Source: Cellulomonas wangleii (GTDB taxonomy: Bacteria; Actinomycetota; Actinomycetes; Actinomycetales; Cellulomonadaceae). From it: a stretch of 64,000 nucleotides of DNA. Below, piece by piece: positions 17,575 to 25,663 of this stretch. Made by a program: the position numbers and the translations under genes. The first letter of the stretch is position 1, and every line of letters starts with the position of its first letter. The stretch is from positions 3,038,001 to 3,102,000 of the forward strand of contig NZ_CP074405.1 of the NCBI RefSeq assembly GCF_018388445.1, given 5' to 3'. The notes under the pieces were generated by a model. That model was not told where the DNA came from and did no database searches. It saw only the letters and a program-made list of their open reading frames with translations.

Positions 17575-17951
17575 GGTTCCGCCCGTGCGGTCGCGCTGGC
17601 ACGCGCCTGCATCCCGCCCGGCCACCCGGTGAACGGGACACTCACGTCGACCGTCACCCACCCGTCCTCCCGAGTCAGGCCCACCCGTCCCTCACGGGCG
17701 CCGAGGACGCGGCGCGCTGCGGCACTCACCTCCGCGTCGGACTCACCGAGGGCAGCGACCCGTGCACCCGTGCGGGCGGCGTCCACGCAGGCCATCCGCG
17801 TGATCGTCGCCGCACCCGTGGCGAGGACGGCGAGCAGGACCACCGCCACGGCGACCAGACCCACGGCCAGCTCGGCGGTGACGGCGCCGCGGTCACCGCC
17901 GACGACCGCGGCACCGGCGGCCGGGCCGGCACCGCGGCGCCGCCGCGTCAT
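17571..17951 (-). CDS. TadE family pilus assembly protein
   Basis: A 126-residue protein with a short basic N-terminus, the TadE signature DRGAVTAELAVGLVAVAVVL and one transmembrane helix, then ITRMACVDAARTGARVAALG and a small external domain. TadE/TadF proteins are minor pseudopilins of the Tad/Flp system. The ATG overlaps the stop of the DUF4244 gene (ATGA) and its own stop overlaps the next GTG. Confidence 0.85.
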   Translation of the reverse strand: MTRRRRGAGPAAGAAVVGGDRGAVTAELAVGLVAVAVVLLAVLATGAATITRMACVDAARTGARVAALGESDAEVSAAARRVLGAREGRVGLTREDGWVTVDVSVPFTGWPGGMQARASATARAEP

Positions 17952-18223
17952 CCGCCGAGCGCCTGCCGCACGATCCCCGTGAGCAGGCCCTTCACCTCGT
18001 TCCCCTTCAGCACGACCACCAGCACCCCCGCGAACCCGACGGCCGCCAGCGTCGCGATCGCGTACTCGGCGGTCGCCATGCCCGCGTCGCCCGCCCGCGC
18101 GTGCACGCCCCGCAGGCGCTCCACGGTCGACACCACCACCGAGCTCCGACCCACCGCGGCCCGTGCCCGCACCGCCGGCGCCCTGCCCGGGTGACCGGGC
18201 ACCTGCCTCATCGTCCGTCCCAT
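17948..18223 (-). CDS. DUF4244 pilin-like protein (Flp pilin candidate)
   Basis: A 91-residue protein with a basic leader, then GMATAEYAIATLAAVGFAGVLVVVLKG and a short tail. The G/A-x4-E-Y layout before a single hydrophobic helix is that of a type IVb/Flp prepilin, with processing expected after Gly/Ala near the Met-Ala-Thr-Ala-Glu sequence. DUF4244 proteins occupy this place in actinobacterial Tad loci. The ATG has AAGGAG nine bases upstream. No prepilin peptidase is seen nearby. Confidence 0.82.
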   Translation of the reverse strand: MGRTMRQVPGHPGRAPAVRARAAVGRSSVVVSTVERLRGVHARAGDAGMATAEYAIATLAAVGFAGVLVVVLKGNEVKGLLTGIVRQALGG

Positions 18224-18409
18224 GCCGCACTGCTCCTTCGTCCTGGACCGGGCCCGCGACGCGGGCCGGGAGCCGGTCGGCTCCTGCGGCGAGCGTGCTC
18301 GGGCGGCACCTCACCGCGTGCGTCGACCGGGTGCACCGGTGGACGGCGCGCCACCACGGGTGGCTGTGGGTGGGTGAGCGGGGTGCGGCCCGCCCCTCCC
18401 GCCCGGCCG

Positions 18410-19054
18410 TCACCGACCACCGCCGAGCAGGTCACCGGCCAGGCCGACCACCACCGGGACGAGCCCGAGCAGGACGAACGCCGGCAGGAAGCACAGCCCC
18501 AGCGGCAGGGTGAGGCGCACGCCCAGCGCACCGGCGGCGACGCGCACGCGCGCACGGCGCTCACGTCGCAGGCGGGCGGCCGCGGCCCGCAGCTGCGGCC
18601 CGGGCGACGCACCCACCCCGCGGCCCGCGTCGAGCGCCCTTCCGAGCGCCGCGACGGACGGCGGCACCCCCGCCCACGCGGACTGCCAGGACGCCCCGAG
18701 TCCGAGCGCGGTCCCCACGTGCACGAGCGCCTGCCCCTCGGCGCCGGGCAGGTGCCGCCCGGTCGCCACGAGCGCGGTCGGCACGGCCGCACCGCCTCGC
18801 ACGGCGGCGGCGCACAGGTCGAGGACGAACGCCGGGTCGAGGACGTCCACGTCGAGCCGGCCGACGCGGCGGCGGTGCACGCGACCGGCGGGGTGGGACC
18901 GGGCACCGGCCGACCACCGCCGGGCTGCGACGTCGGGGCCCCGCCACGCCGCGGCCCCGCCCGCGACCCGGCGCGGCGCACGCGCGACGACCCACGGCGA
19001 CCCCGCCAGCAGCACGGCGACCGCGACGACCAGCCCGACCATGGGCGGGCTCAC
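18410..19054 (-). CDS. tadC: Type II secretion F-domain protein, TadC-like
   Basis: A 214-residue inner-membrane platform protein. It has an N-terminal helix, a cytoplasmic T2SSF domain (DPAFVLDLCAAAVRGGAAVP, GPQLRAAAARLRRERRARVR) and two C-terminal helices (LPLGLCFLPAFVLLGLVPVV). The GTG overlaps the TadB stop. Together TadB and TadC form the platform on which the ATPase TadA acts. A stretch of 186 bases without a gene separates it from the pilin gene; I see nothing more than GC-rich sequence there. Confidence 0.86.
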   Translation of the reverse strand: MSPPMVGLVVAVAVLLAGSPWVVARAPRRVAGGAAAWRGPDVAARRWSAGARSHPAGRVHRRRVGRLDVDVLDPAFVLDLCAAAVRGGAAVPTALVATGRHLPGAEGQALVHVGTALGLGASWQSAWAGVPPSVAALGRALDAGRGVGASPGPQLRAAAARLRRERRARVRVAAGALGVRLTLPLGLCFLPAFVLLGLVPVVVGLAGDLLGGGR

Positions 19055-19722
19055 GATGCAGCCGCCCGACGCACGAGGGCGGCGACCCAGCCGCGCCCCG
19101 CGGCGAGCAGCAGCACGCCGGTCACCGCCAGCCCGCTGCCCAGCCCGCCGTCCAGCAGGACCCGCCACGGCTGCGCGCCCATGGCCGTCCCGACCACCAG
19201 GCCGATCACCGGGAGCAGGGTGAGCACCCGGGCGGTGGCACGCGGGCCGGCGAGGGCGGCCTCCAGGTCGCCGGCGAGCTCCGCGTCCGCGGCCACCGCG
19301 TCGGCGAGGTCCGCCAGCACGTCGGCCAGCGGCGCGCCGGTCTCGGACGCGACACGGGCCCCGGCGACGACGGCGCGAGCGCGCGATCGCTCCCCGCGCG
19401 CACCGGTCGACCCGATCAGCACGTCGACGTCGGGAACCTGCCCGTCGACCGCCGTGCCCAGCACGTGCGCCCAGGCGGCAGAGGGCGGGGCACCGGCACG
19501 GAGCTGTGCCGCGACGGCGTGCAGGAGCCCGGCCAGGTCGGTGTCGGGCCCGGACGGTGCGCCGCGTCGGCGCCACGGCCCCCACCCGCCCCGCAGCCGT
19601 GCCGTCAGCCGGCCCCGCGGACCGCGGGCACGACCTCGGCGCGCCTCGGGCGGGCGCCGCACGGGCGGGCCCCCCGCGGCGACGACCGCGAGCGCCACGA
19701 GCACGGCGACGAGGCCGCTCAC
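19051..19722 (-). CDS. tadB: Type II secretion F-domain protein, TadB-like
   Basis: About 223 residues with an N-terminal helix (SGLVAVLVALAVVAAGG), a T2SSF domain (DLAGLLHAVAAQLRAGAPPS, ASETGAPLADVLADLADAVA) and C-terminal helices. The GTG at 19722 places the start directly at the first helix but has no visible ribosome site; an in-frame GTG at 19770 would add 16 basic residues. TadA lies upstream with a gap of about 50 bases. Confidence 0.83.
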   Translation of the reverse strand: MSGLVAVLVALAVVAAGGPPVRRPPEARRGRARGPRGRLTARLRGGWGPWRRRGAPSGPDTDLAGLLHAVAAQLRAGAPPSAAWAHVLGTAVDGQVPDVDVLIGSTGARGERSRARAVVAGARVASETGAPLADVLADLADAVAADAELAGDLEAALAGPRATARVLTLLPVIGLVVGTAMGAQPWRVLLDGGLGSGLAVTGVLLLAAGRGWVAALVRRAAAS

Positions 19723-19774
19723 GGGCCGGCACCGACGCGGTCGGCACGGACCGCCGGTGTGCCGAGGCACGCCC

Positions 19775-21016
19775 TCACGGCTCGGACCCGATCCGCTCGG
19801 ACAGACGCCGCGCGCCCGGGCCCGTCCGGGTGGTCCCGTCCTCCCCCACCACGACGGCCGGTGTGACGCGCAGCCCGCCGTCCGTCCCGCGGTCGACCAC
19901 CGCCACCTCCGCGAGGTACCGGCGCCCGGCGTCCGCCCCGCGCCGGACGCGTCGCACGTGGAGCACCGCGTCGACCGCGCTGGCGGCCTGCGCGGCCACC
20001 GCCGCACGGTCGAGGCCCGCGAGCGCCGCCAGCGCCTCGAGCCGCGCGGGGACGTCCGCCGCGGTGTTGGCGTGCAGCGTGGCGCAGCCTCCCTCGTGGC
20101 CGGTGTTGAGCGCGGCGAGGACCTCGCGCACCTCCGCGCCCCGGCACTCGCCCAGCACGATGCGGTCCGGCCGCATGCGCAGCGCCTGTCGCACGAGGTC
20201 CGCAAGGCCGACCCCGCCGGCACCGTCGACGTTCGCCGGCCTGCTCGTGAGGCGGACGACGTGCGGGTGGTCGGCGACCAGCTCACCCGCCTCCTCGACC
20301 AGCACGATGCGCTCGTCGTGCGGCACCAGGGACAGCAGCGCGGCGAGCAGCGTCGTCTTGCCCGCGCCGGTGGCGCCGGACACGAGCACGTTGCTGCGGG
20401 ACCGGACCAGCCCTTCGAGCAACGGCACGAGCGGTGGCACGACGGCCCGCGCCGCCACCAGGTCCGGGAGCGTGAAGCCACGCGGCCGCACGACACGCAG
20501 GCTCAGCACCGTGCACGCCTCGGCCAGCGGCGGCAGCACCGCGTGCAGCCGGGTGCCGTCGGGCAGCCGGGCGTCGACGGTCGGCGCCGCGTCGTCGAGG
20601 CGGCGCCCCGCGGCGGCCGCGAGGCGCACGGCCAACTCCCGGACGTCTGCCGGCGTGCCCAGGTCGACCGGGACGCGCACCAGCGCCCCGGCGCGCTCCA
20701 CCCACACCTCCTGCGGCGCGTTGACCAGCACGTCGGTGACGAGAGGGTCGTCGAGCCAGGGCTGCAGCGCACCGGCACCGACCAGCTCGTCGGCCACCGC
20801 GCGGACCGTCTCCGCGAGCGGCACCGGCCCCAGGAGCGTGCCGTGGGCCCGCAGCGCCTCGTCCACCAGCACCGCGAGGTCCGCGGATCCCGCCGGACGT
20901 ACCCGCAGGTCGGCGCGGACCCGGTCCAGGACGGCGACGGGCGGGGCACGCCGTGCGGGTGCGCTGCTCCGGGCAGCCGTCGCACCCGCCCCGCGCCCGC
21001 TCGGCACCACGCTCAT
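19775..21016 (-). CDS. tadA: Tad/Flp pilus assembly ATPase (CpaF family)
   Basis: A 413-residue secretion ATPase of the CpaF/TadA family. The N-terminal region contains LDDPLVTDVLVNAPQEVWVE. Walker A is GATGAGKTT, the Asp box LVEEAGEL, Walker B RIVLGECRGAEV and the His box LHANTAADVPARLE. It hydrolyses ATP to drive pilin export at the TadB/TadC platform. The ATG overlaps the stop of the preceding Ssd/CpaE-like gene. Confidence 0.93.
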   Translation of the reverse strand: MSVVPSGRGAGATAARSSAPARRAPPVAVLDRVRADLRVRPAGSADLAVLVDEALRAHGTLLGPVPLAETVRAVADELVGAGALQPWLDDPLVTDVLVNAPQEVWVERAGALVRVPVDLGTPADVRELAVRLAAAAGRRLDDAAPTVDARLPDGTRLHAVLPPLAEACTVLSLRVVRPRGFTLPDLVAARAVVPPLVPLLEGLVRSRSNVLVSGATGAGKTTLLAALLSLVPHDERIVLVEEAGELVADHPHVVRLTSRPANVDGAGGVGLADLVRQALRMRPDRIVLGECRGAEVREVLAALNTGHEGGCATLHANTAADVPARLEALAALAGLDRAAVAAQAASAVDAVLHVRRVRRGADAGRRYLAEVAVVDRGTDGGLRVTPAVVVGEDGTTRTGPGARRLSERIGSEP

Positions 21017-21717
21017 GCGGTGAGCCCGAGCCGACGGACCACGGTGTCGGCGGTCCGCGCGGCGCGACCGCGGCCACCGGGCCCGACTCGCTCGGCCCGC
21101 GCCGCGAGGGCACGGTCCGCGCGCCCCAGGTGCCAGACCTCCAACCCGCTCGCCTCGGCCAGGTCCGCGGCACCCAGGCCCGCCGCCCCCTGGACGACGA
21201 GCCCGCACCGGGTCCCCGCCGCGTGCAGCCGCGGGCGCAGCGCGAGCGTGCCCGCGACGCTGCGCAGGTCGGGGCGTGCGACCACGACCACCGCGTCGCA
21301 CGCGGCGAGCGGCGCGTCCCCGTCCACGACGCCCGCGCGGTCGAGGTCGAGCACGAGCGCCCCGACCTCGCACGCGAGCGCGTGCAGGACGTCGAGCCGA
21401 ACCCCCGCGTCGACGGGTGCCGACCGCGTCCGGTCGCCTGACAGCACGGCGCACGCGCCCCAGCGGGGCAGCAGCGCGACGACGTCGGCGCCGCGCACGT
21501 CCCCGCCCGCACCCCGCAGGTCCGGCCACCGCGCGCCGTCGACGTCCTCGACGCCGACCACGACGTCGAGACCGCCGCCGCCCCGGTCGAGGTCCACGAG
21601 CACCGTCGACGTGCTCCGTGACAGCCGCCGCGCGAGCAGCGCCGCGTGCGTCGACGCCCCGACCCCGCCGGCCGCGCCGACCACCCCCACCACCGTCGCC
21701 GTGCGTACCCGTTCCAC
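21013..21717 (-). CDS. Septum-site-determining/CpaE-like ParA-fold protein
   Basis: A 234-residue MinD/ParA-fold protein at the head of the pilus operon, like Rv3660c (Ssd) and CpaE/TadZ, which place the pilus machine or affect division. The P-loop is GAAGGVGAST instead of KGGxGKT: both the signature Lys and the Lys before Ser/Thr are missing, so ATP hydrolysis is doubtful. Later strands (VLVDLDRGGGGLDVVVG, ALVLDLDRAGVVDGDAPLAA) are kept. The family's N-terminal receiver-like domain is absent or very short. GTG start with GGAGG upstream. Confidence 0.82.
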   Translation of the reverse strand: MERVRTATVVGVVGAAGGVGASTHAALLARRLSRSTSTVLVDLDRGGGGLDVVVGVEDVDGARWPDLRGAGGDVRGADVVALLPRWGACAVLSGDRTRSAPVDAGVRLDVLHALACEVGALVLDLDRAGVVDGDAPLAACDAVVVVARPDLRSVAGTLALRPRLHAAGTRCGLVVQGAAGLGAADLAEASGLEVWHLGRADRALAARAERVGPGGRGRAARTADTVVRRLGLTA

Positions 21718-21935
21718 CGTGCCTCCCTCCGCCACCGGTCCCAGGTCGGGCGTCCGTCGAGCCTGCTGCCCGGGGTGTGCCGGCACCGCACCCGGCGGGC
21801 ACATCCGTGGACGACCCCTCCGACAGCCGGACGTGTGGTCGGGTCGACGCGGGATCAGGTGCCGCCTACCGGCCGGTCCGGGGCCCCGTCCACAGCCCCG
21901 TGGCACCGCGCAACATGCCGGACACCGACGCCGCC

Positions 21936-21941
21936 TACAGT
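21936..21941 (+). promoter_or_regulatory. -10-like box for a possible leaderless acetamidase mRNA
   Basis: The hexamer TACAGT lies seven bases before the ATG and there is no Shine-Dalgarno sequence, so transcription may begin at or next to the start codon. The 230 bases between the Ssd gene and this start hold no other gene that I can see. Confidence 0.4.
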
Positions 21942-21948
21942 CCGGCGC

Positions 21949-23061
21949 ATGCTGCTCGACCCCGGTACCGGCCCCGTGCGCGCCGCCACCTACCTGCCGT
22001 CCACCCCCGAGAACGTGCTGTGGGGCCGGCTGCCGTGCGCGGGCGACGCCCCGGTCCTCACGGTGGACCCCGGCACCGAGGTCACGGTCGACACGCTCAG
22101 CCACGAGGGGCTGCTGGAGGACCAGGGCCGCGACCCCCGCGCGTACTTCGGCGCCCACGGGCTCACGGACGTGCTGTCCGACGCCGTCGCGCTCGCCGCG
22201 TCCGCGCACCCGCACGACCCCGTGCACGACGGCCCGCACGTCGTGACCGGGCCGATCGCCGTGCGCGGGGCGCGTCCCGGCGACGTCCTGGCCATCACGG
22301 TGCTCGAGACGCTGCCCCGCGTGCCCTACGGCGTGATCTCGAACCGGCACGGGCGCGGCGCCCTGCCGGGCGAGATGCCCGAGGGGGGCGCCGACGTCGT
22401 CAGCGTCCTCGCCCACCTGGACGCGTCCGGGACCCGCGCCGTCATGCCGCGCGCCGCCGGCAGCCCGCGCACCGTCTCGTTCCCCGTCGCCGCCTTCCCC
22501 GGCATCCTCGGGGTCGCGGTCGCGGGCGACGAGCGCCCGCACTCCGTGCCGCCCGGCGCGCACGGCGGCAACCTCGACATCAACCTCCTGCAGGCCGGTG
22601 CCACGCTGTACCTGCCGGTGCAGGTGAACGACGCCCTCGCCTACGTCGGCGACCCGCACTTCGCCCAGGGCGACGGCGAGGTCGCCCTCACGGCGCTCGA
22701 GGCCTCCCTGCGCGTCACGCTGCGGTTCGACCTGCTGCCGCGCGCGGACGCCGTCGCCGCCTTGGGCCCCCTGAGCGGTCCCCTGGTGCGCACGGCGGAC
22801 CACCTGGTGCCCACCGGGCTCGACGTCGACCTGGACGAGGCGCTGCGCAAGTGCGTGCGTGCGGCGCTCGACCTCCTGCAGGCCCGGTTCGGCATGGACC
22901 GCGCCCACGCCCTGGCGTACCTGTCGGCGGCGACGGACTTCGACGTGTCGCAGGTCGTCGACCGCGTCACCGGGGTGCACGCCCGGATCCGCCTCGCGGA
23001 CCTGGCGGAGCCCGCGAGCGGGGACACCGAGGGCGGGCCGAGCACCGGGGTCGGCGCATGA
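21949..23061 (+). CDS. Acetamidase/formamidase family protein
   Basis: A 370-residue FmdA/AmdA-type metal-independent amidase. Family motifs include TVDTLSHEGLLEDQG, GARPGDVLAITVLE, FPVAAFPGILGVAVAG and GGNLDINLLQAGATLYLPV. Such enzymes release ammonia from formamide, acetamide or related small amides. It begins the plus-strand purine-degradation cluster and overlaps the AtzH-amidase gene (ATGA). In this context an amide product of purine breakdown, such as oxamate, is an attractive substrate, but that is inference. Confidence 0.85.
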   Translation: MLLDPGTGPVRAATYLPSTPENVLWGRLPCAGDAPVLTVDPGTEVTVDTLSHEGLLEDQGRDPRAYFGAHGLTDVLSDAVALAASAHPHDPVHDGPHVVTGPIAVRGARPGDVLAITVLETLPRVPYGVISNRHGRGALPGEMPEGGADVVSVLAHLDASGTRAVMPRAAGSPRTVSFPVAAFPGILGVAVAGDERPHSVPPGAHGGNLDINLLQAGATLYLPVQVNDALAYVGDPHFAQGDGEVALTALEASLRVTLRFDLLPRADAVAALGPLSGPLVRTADHLVPTGLDVDLDEALRKCVRAALDLLQARFGMDRAHALAYLSAATDFDVSQVVDRVTGVHARIRLADLAEPASGDTEGGPSTGVGA

Positions 23062-24605
23062 GGACGGACCCGCCCGCCGGCCTCCTCGAGGCCTTCCGCG
23101 CCTACGAGCGGGCGTTGGGCACCGACGACCTCGACGCCCTCGACCGGCTCTTCGCGCCCGGCCCGGACACGCTGCGCGGCGACCCGACGGGGCTCCTGGT
23201 GGGGCACGACAGCATCGCGGCCTTCCGCGGGGCACGCGGCGGCGCCCCGGCGCGCCGCCTGGTGGAGGTGCACGTGCGCACCGTGGACGACGAGCACGCC
23301 CTCGTCGTCGCCGTCACCGAGCTGCTGCGTGGCGGGCGCGGTCAGCAGACCCAGCTGTGGGAGCGGGGACCCACCGGCTGGGTGGTCGTCGCCGCGCACG
23401 TGCACACGTCCGCGGCGGCTGCCGACACCCGCGTGTGGCGCGTCCTGGGCGACCCGCTGGTCGCGGGAGCCGCGGTCGGCCCCCTGGCGAGGCGGGCGGT
23501 CGCGGTGAAGGACCTGTTCGCGGTCGCAGGTCAGCGCGTCGGAGCCGGCAACCCGGAGTGGTTGGCCGACGCCGACGTCGAGGGGTCGCACGCGACGGCG
23601 GTCGCACGCCTGCTCGCCGCCGGTGCGGACGTGCGCGGCGTGGCCCGCACCGACGAGCTGGCCTACTCGCTCGCGGGCACGAACGCGCACTCGGGCACAC
23701 CGCCCAACCCCCGGGCGCCGGGCCGGGTGCCGGGGGGCTCGTCGTCGGGCTCCGGCGCCGCCGTCGCGCTCGGGCAGGCGGACATCGGCCTGGGGACCGA
23801 CACCGGCGGGTCGATCCGCGTGCCCGCGTCGTACCAGGGCCTGTTCGGGGTCCGGACGACGCACGGCTCCGTCGCCACGACGGGCCTGGTGCCCCTCGCA
23901 CCGACGTTCGACACGGTGGGGTGGCTCACCCGCGACGCGGACCTGCTCGCCGAGGTCGGCGACGTGCTGCTGCCCACCGGGAGCACGGGGACCTGGTCGG
24001 GGCGGCTCGTCGTGAGCGACGCCCTGCTCGCCGCCGCCCAGGACGACGTGGCCACGCGGGTCGCCGCGTTCGCGGACGCGGCCGGTGCCACCCCGACCGA
24101 CCGGTGGGACGACGTCGACCTCGGCGCGTGGGCCGAGGTGTTCCGGGTGCTCCAGGCGTGGGAGGCCTGGCGCGCCCACGGCGACTGGGTGCGCGCGCAC
24201 CCCGGTGCCCTCGGGGCGGACGTCGCCGGTCGGTTCGCCGTCGCGTCCACGGTGACGGACGCCGCGGGCCGGGCCGCGGGTGCGGCGCGCGAGTCCATCC
24301 GCGACCGGATCGTCGACCTCGTCGGTGACGACGTGCTGGTCGTCCCCGCGACGCCGTCCGTCGCGCCGCGTCCCGCCCCCGCCGAGCTCGACGCCGTGCG
24401 GGCGGCCACGCTGCGGCTGACGTGCGTCGCCGGGCTCGGCGGCCTGCCGGCGGTGGTGCTGCCCGCACGGCGAGGGACGGGACCGGGCGATCTCCCCCCG
24501 GTCGGACGGCGGGCGCCGCTGCCCGTCGGCGTGTGCCTCGTCGCGGCACCCGGACGGGACCGCGACCTGCTGGCGCTCGCCCGCGACCTCGCCGGCACCG
24601 GCTGA
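23058..24605 (+). CDS. AtzH-like domain fused to amidase-signature hydrolase (oxalurate amidohydrolase candidate)
   Basis: A 515-residue fusion. Residues 1-125 are an AtzH/HpxZ-like SnoaL-fold domain (LLEAFRAYERALGTDDLDAL, WVVVAAHVHTS). From about 145 on comes an amidase-signature enzyme with the catalytic triad in AVKDLF (Lys), GGSSSGSG (cis-Ser) and DTGGSIRVPAS (nucleophile Ser). In Klebsiella-type hpx clusters separate HpxZ and HpxY-type amidases are linked to urate breakdown beyond ureidoglycine. Here they are a single protein next to a ureidoglycine aminotransferase, whose product is oxalurate. Oxalurate hydrolysis is therefore my best guess; allophanate or biuret are alternatives. Confidence 0.8.
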   Translation: MRTDPPAGLLEAFRAYERALGTDDLDALDRLFAPGPDTLRGDPTGLLVGHDSIAAFRGARGGAPARRLVEVHVRTVDDEHALVVAVTELLRGGRGQQTQLWERGPTGWVVVAAHVHTSAAAADTRVWRVLGDPLVAGAAVGPLARRAVAVKDLFAVAGQRVGAGNPEWLADADVEGSHATAVARLLAAGADVRGVARTDELAYSLAGTNAHSGTPPNPRAPGRVPGGSSSGSGAAVALGQADIGLGTDTGGSIRVPASYQGLFGVRTTHGSVATTGLVPLAPTFDTVGWLTRDADLLAEVGDVLLPTGSTGTWSGRLVVSDALLAAAQDDVATRVAAFADAAGATPTDRWDDVDLGAWAEVFRVLQAWEAWRAHGDWVRAHPGALGADVAGRFAVASTVTDAAGRAAGAARESIRDRIVDLVGDDVLVVPATPSVAPRPAPAELDAVRAATLRLTCVAGLGGLPAVVLPARRGTGPGDLPPVGRRAPLPVGVCLVAAPGRDRDLLALARDLAGTG

Positions 24606-24626
24606 CCCGACGGGCACGGGCACTGT

Positions 24627-24650
24627 CACCGGCACCGGCACCGGCACCGG
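24627..24650. repeat. (CACCGG)4 hexanucleotide repeat
   Basis: Four exact copies of CACCGG in the intergenic region before the uraD operon, just upstream of the GAAA-N6-TTTC operator. Confidence 0.9.
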
Positions 24651-24670
24651 CCACACGTATTCACGCTGCT

Positions 24671-24684
24671 GAAACAACCGTTTC
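24671..24684. promoter_or_regulatory. GAAA-N6-TTTC operator upstream of uraD
   Basis: GAAACAACCGTTTC, one of three matching 14-bp palindromes at purine-gene promoters in the window. A TACGGT box (from about 24706) and a GAGAGGA ribosome site follow before the uraD ATG. The likely reader is the RpiR-family regulator encoded at 30562-31464 (inference). Confidence 0.65.
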
Positions 24685-24735
24685 CCTCGGGGACACATCC
24701 GGCGCCTACGGTCGGCGCGGGCGAGAGGACACGGG

Positions 24736-25344
24736 ATGCTGCTGCAGGAGTTCAACGCGTTGCCGGTGGCGGACGCGCAGGCCGTCGTGGGCGCCTGCGC
24801 CGACGTGCCGTGGTGGGCGGCGACCGTCGTCGCGGCGCGTCCGTACCGATCGGTCGGCGACCTCCGGGCCCACGCCGCCGAGCAGGCACTGGCCTGGGCG
24901 CACGTCGACGTCGACGGGGCGCTGGCCGACCACCCCCGCATCGGCGAGCGGCACCGCGGCGACGGCCCGACGGCCGCGATGTCGACGTACGAGCAGTCCG
25001 GTGTGGACGCCTCCGACGCGGACGTCGCCGCGCGGCTCGCCGCCGGCAACGCCCGGTACGAGCGGCGCTTCGGGCGCGTCTACCTGGTGCGCGCCGCGGG
25101 ACGCAGCAGCGCGGAGATCCTCGCGCTGCTCGAGCAGCGTCTCACGCACGACGACCTCACCGAGGCCGAGGTCACCGCGCAGCAGCTCCGCGAGATCGCC
25201 CTCCTGCGCCTGACGTCGCTCGTGACGGCCGCCCCGGCGCCCCGTGCCCCGCGCGACGCACCGCCGCGCGCCACGTCCGCGGACGCCGCACGCACGGTCC
25301 CCGCCGCACCCGCGGCCGTCCCGGCGGGGGGCCCGGTCGCATGA
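24736..25344 (+). CDS. uraD: OHCU decarboxylase
   Basis: A 202-residue protein that decarboxylates 2-oxo-4-hydroxy-4-carboxy-5-ureidoimidazoline to S-allantoin. The all-helical UraD fold shows the catalytic His66 in ADHPRIGE, with FNALP near the N-terminus and RFGRVYLVRAAGRS. The family normally ends near 170; the last 30 residues are a Pro/Ala-rich tail. The ATG has GAGAGGA upstream. Its stop overlaps the start of uraH. Confidence 0.92.
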   Translation: MLLQEFNALPVADAQAVVGACADVPWWAATVVAARPYRSVGDLRAHAAEQALAWAHVDVDGALADHPRIGERHRGDGPTAAMSTYEQSGVDASDADVAARLAAGNARYERRFGRVYLVRAAGRSSAEILALLEQRLTHDDLTEAEVTAQQLREIALLRLTSLVTAAPAPRAPRDAPPRATSADAARTVPAAPAAVPAGGPVA

Positions 25345-25661
25345 CGACCTGCTCCACGCACGTCCTCGACGCCGTCGCCGGCCGCCCGGCCGTCGGCCTC
25401 GCCGTGACCCTGCTGGCGGGCGACGGCACGCCCCTGGAGGCGGGTCGCACCGACGCCGACGGACGGCTGCGCTGGGACACGGTCCTGGGCACCGGCCGGT
25501 ACGGCCTGCGGTTCGACACGGCGGCGTGGTTCGCGACCGCCGGCGTCCCGACGGTCCACGCCGCCGTCCACCTGGAGGTGCTGGTCGACGCCGACCAGCC
25601 GCACTACCACCTGGCTCTGCTGCTGAGCCCGTTCGCCTACACCACGTACCGAGGGAGCTGA
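25341..25661 (+). CDS. uraH: 5-hydroxyisourate hydrolase
   Basis: A 106-residue transthyretin-related protein. It has the N-terminal THVLDAVAGRPA motif with the active-site His and the C-terminal YRGS tetrapeptide diagnostic of HIU hydrolases as opposed to true transthyretin. It opens the ring of 5-hydroxyisourate made by uricase. The ATG overlaps uraD and the ribosome site for uricase lies within its last codons. Confidence 0.95.
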   Translation: MTTCSTHVLDAVAGRPAVGLAVTLLAGDGTPLEAGRTDADGRLRWDTVLGTGRYGLRFDTAAWFATAGVPTVHAAVHLEVLVDADQPHYHLALLLSPFAYTTYRGS

Positions 25662-25663
25662 CG

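Noticed and set aside
13453..17661. A 1,402-codon open frame on the minus strand joining the TadE-like protein to pxpA
   Set aside because: The middle is antisense to the helicase and has no protein-like pattern. Long open antisense frames are common at this GC content.
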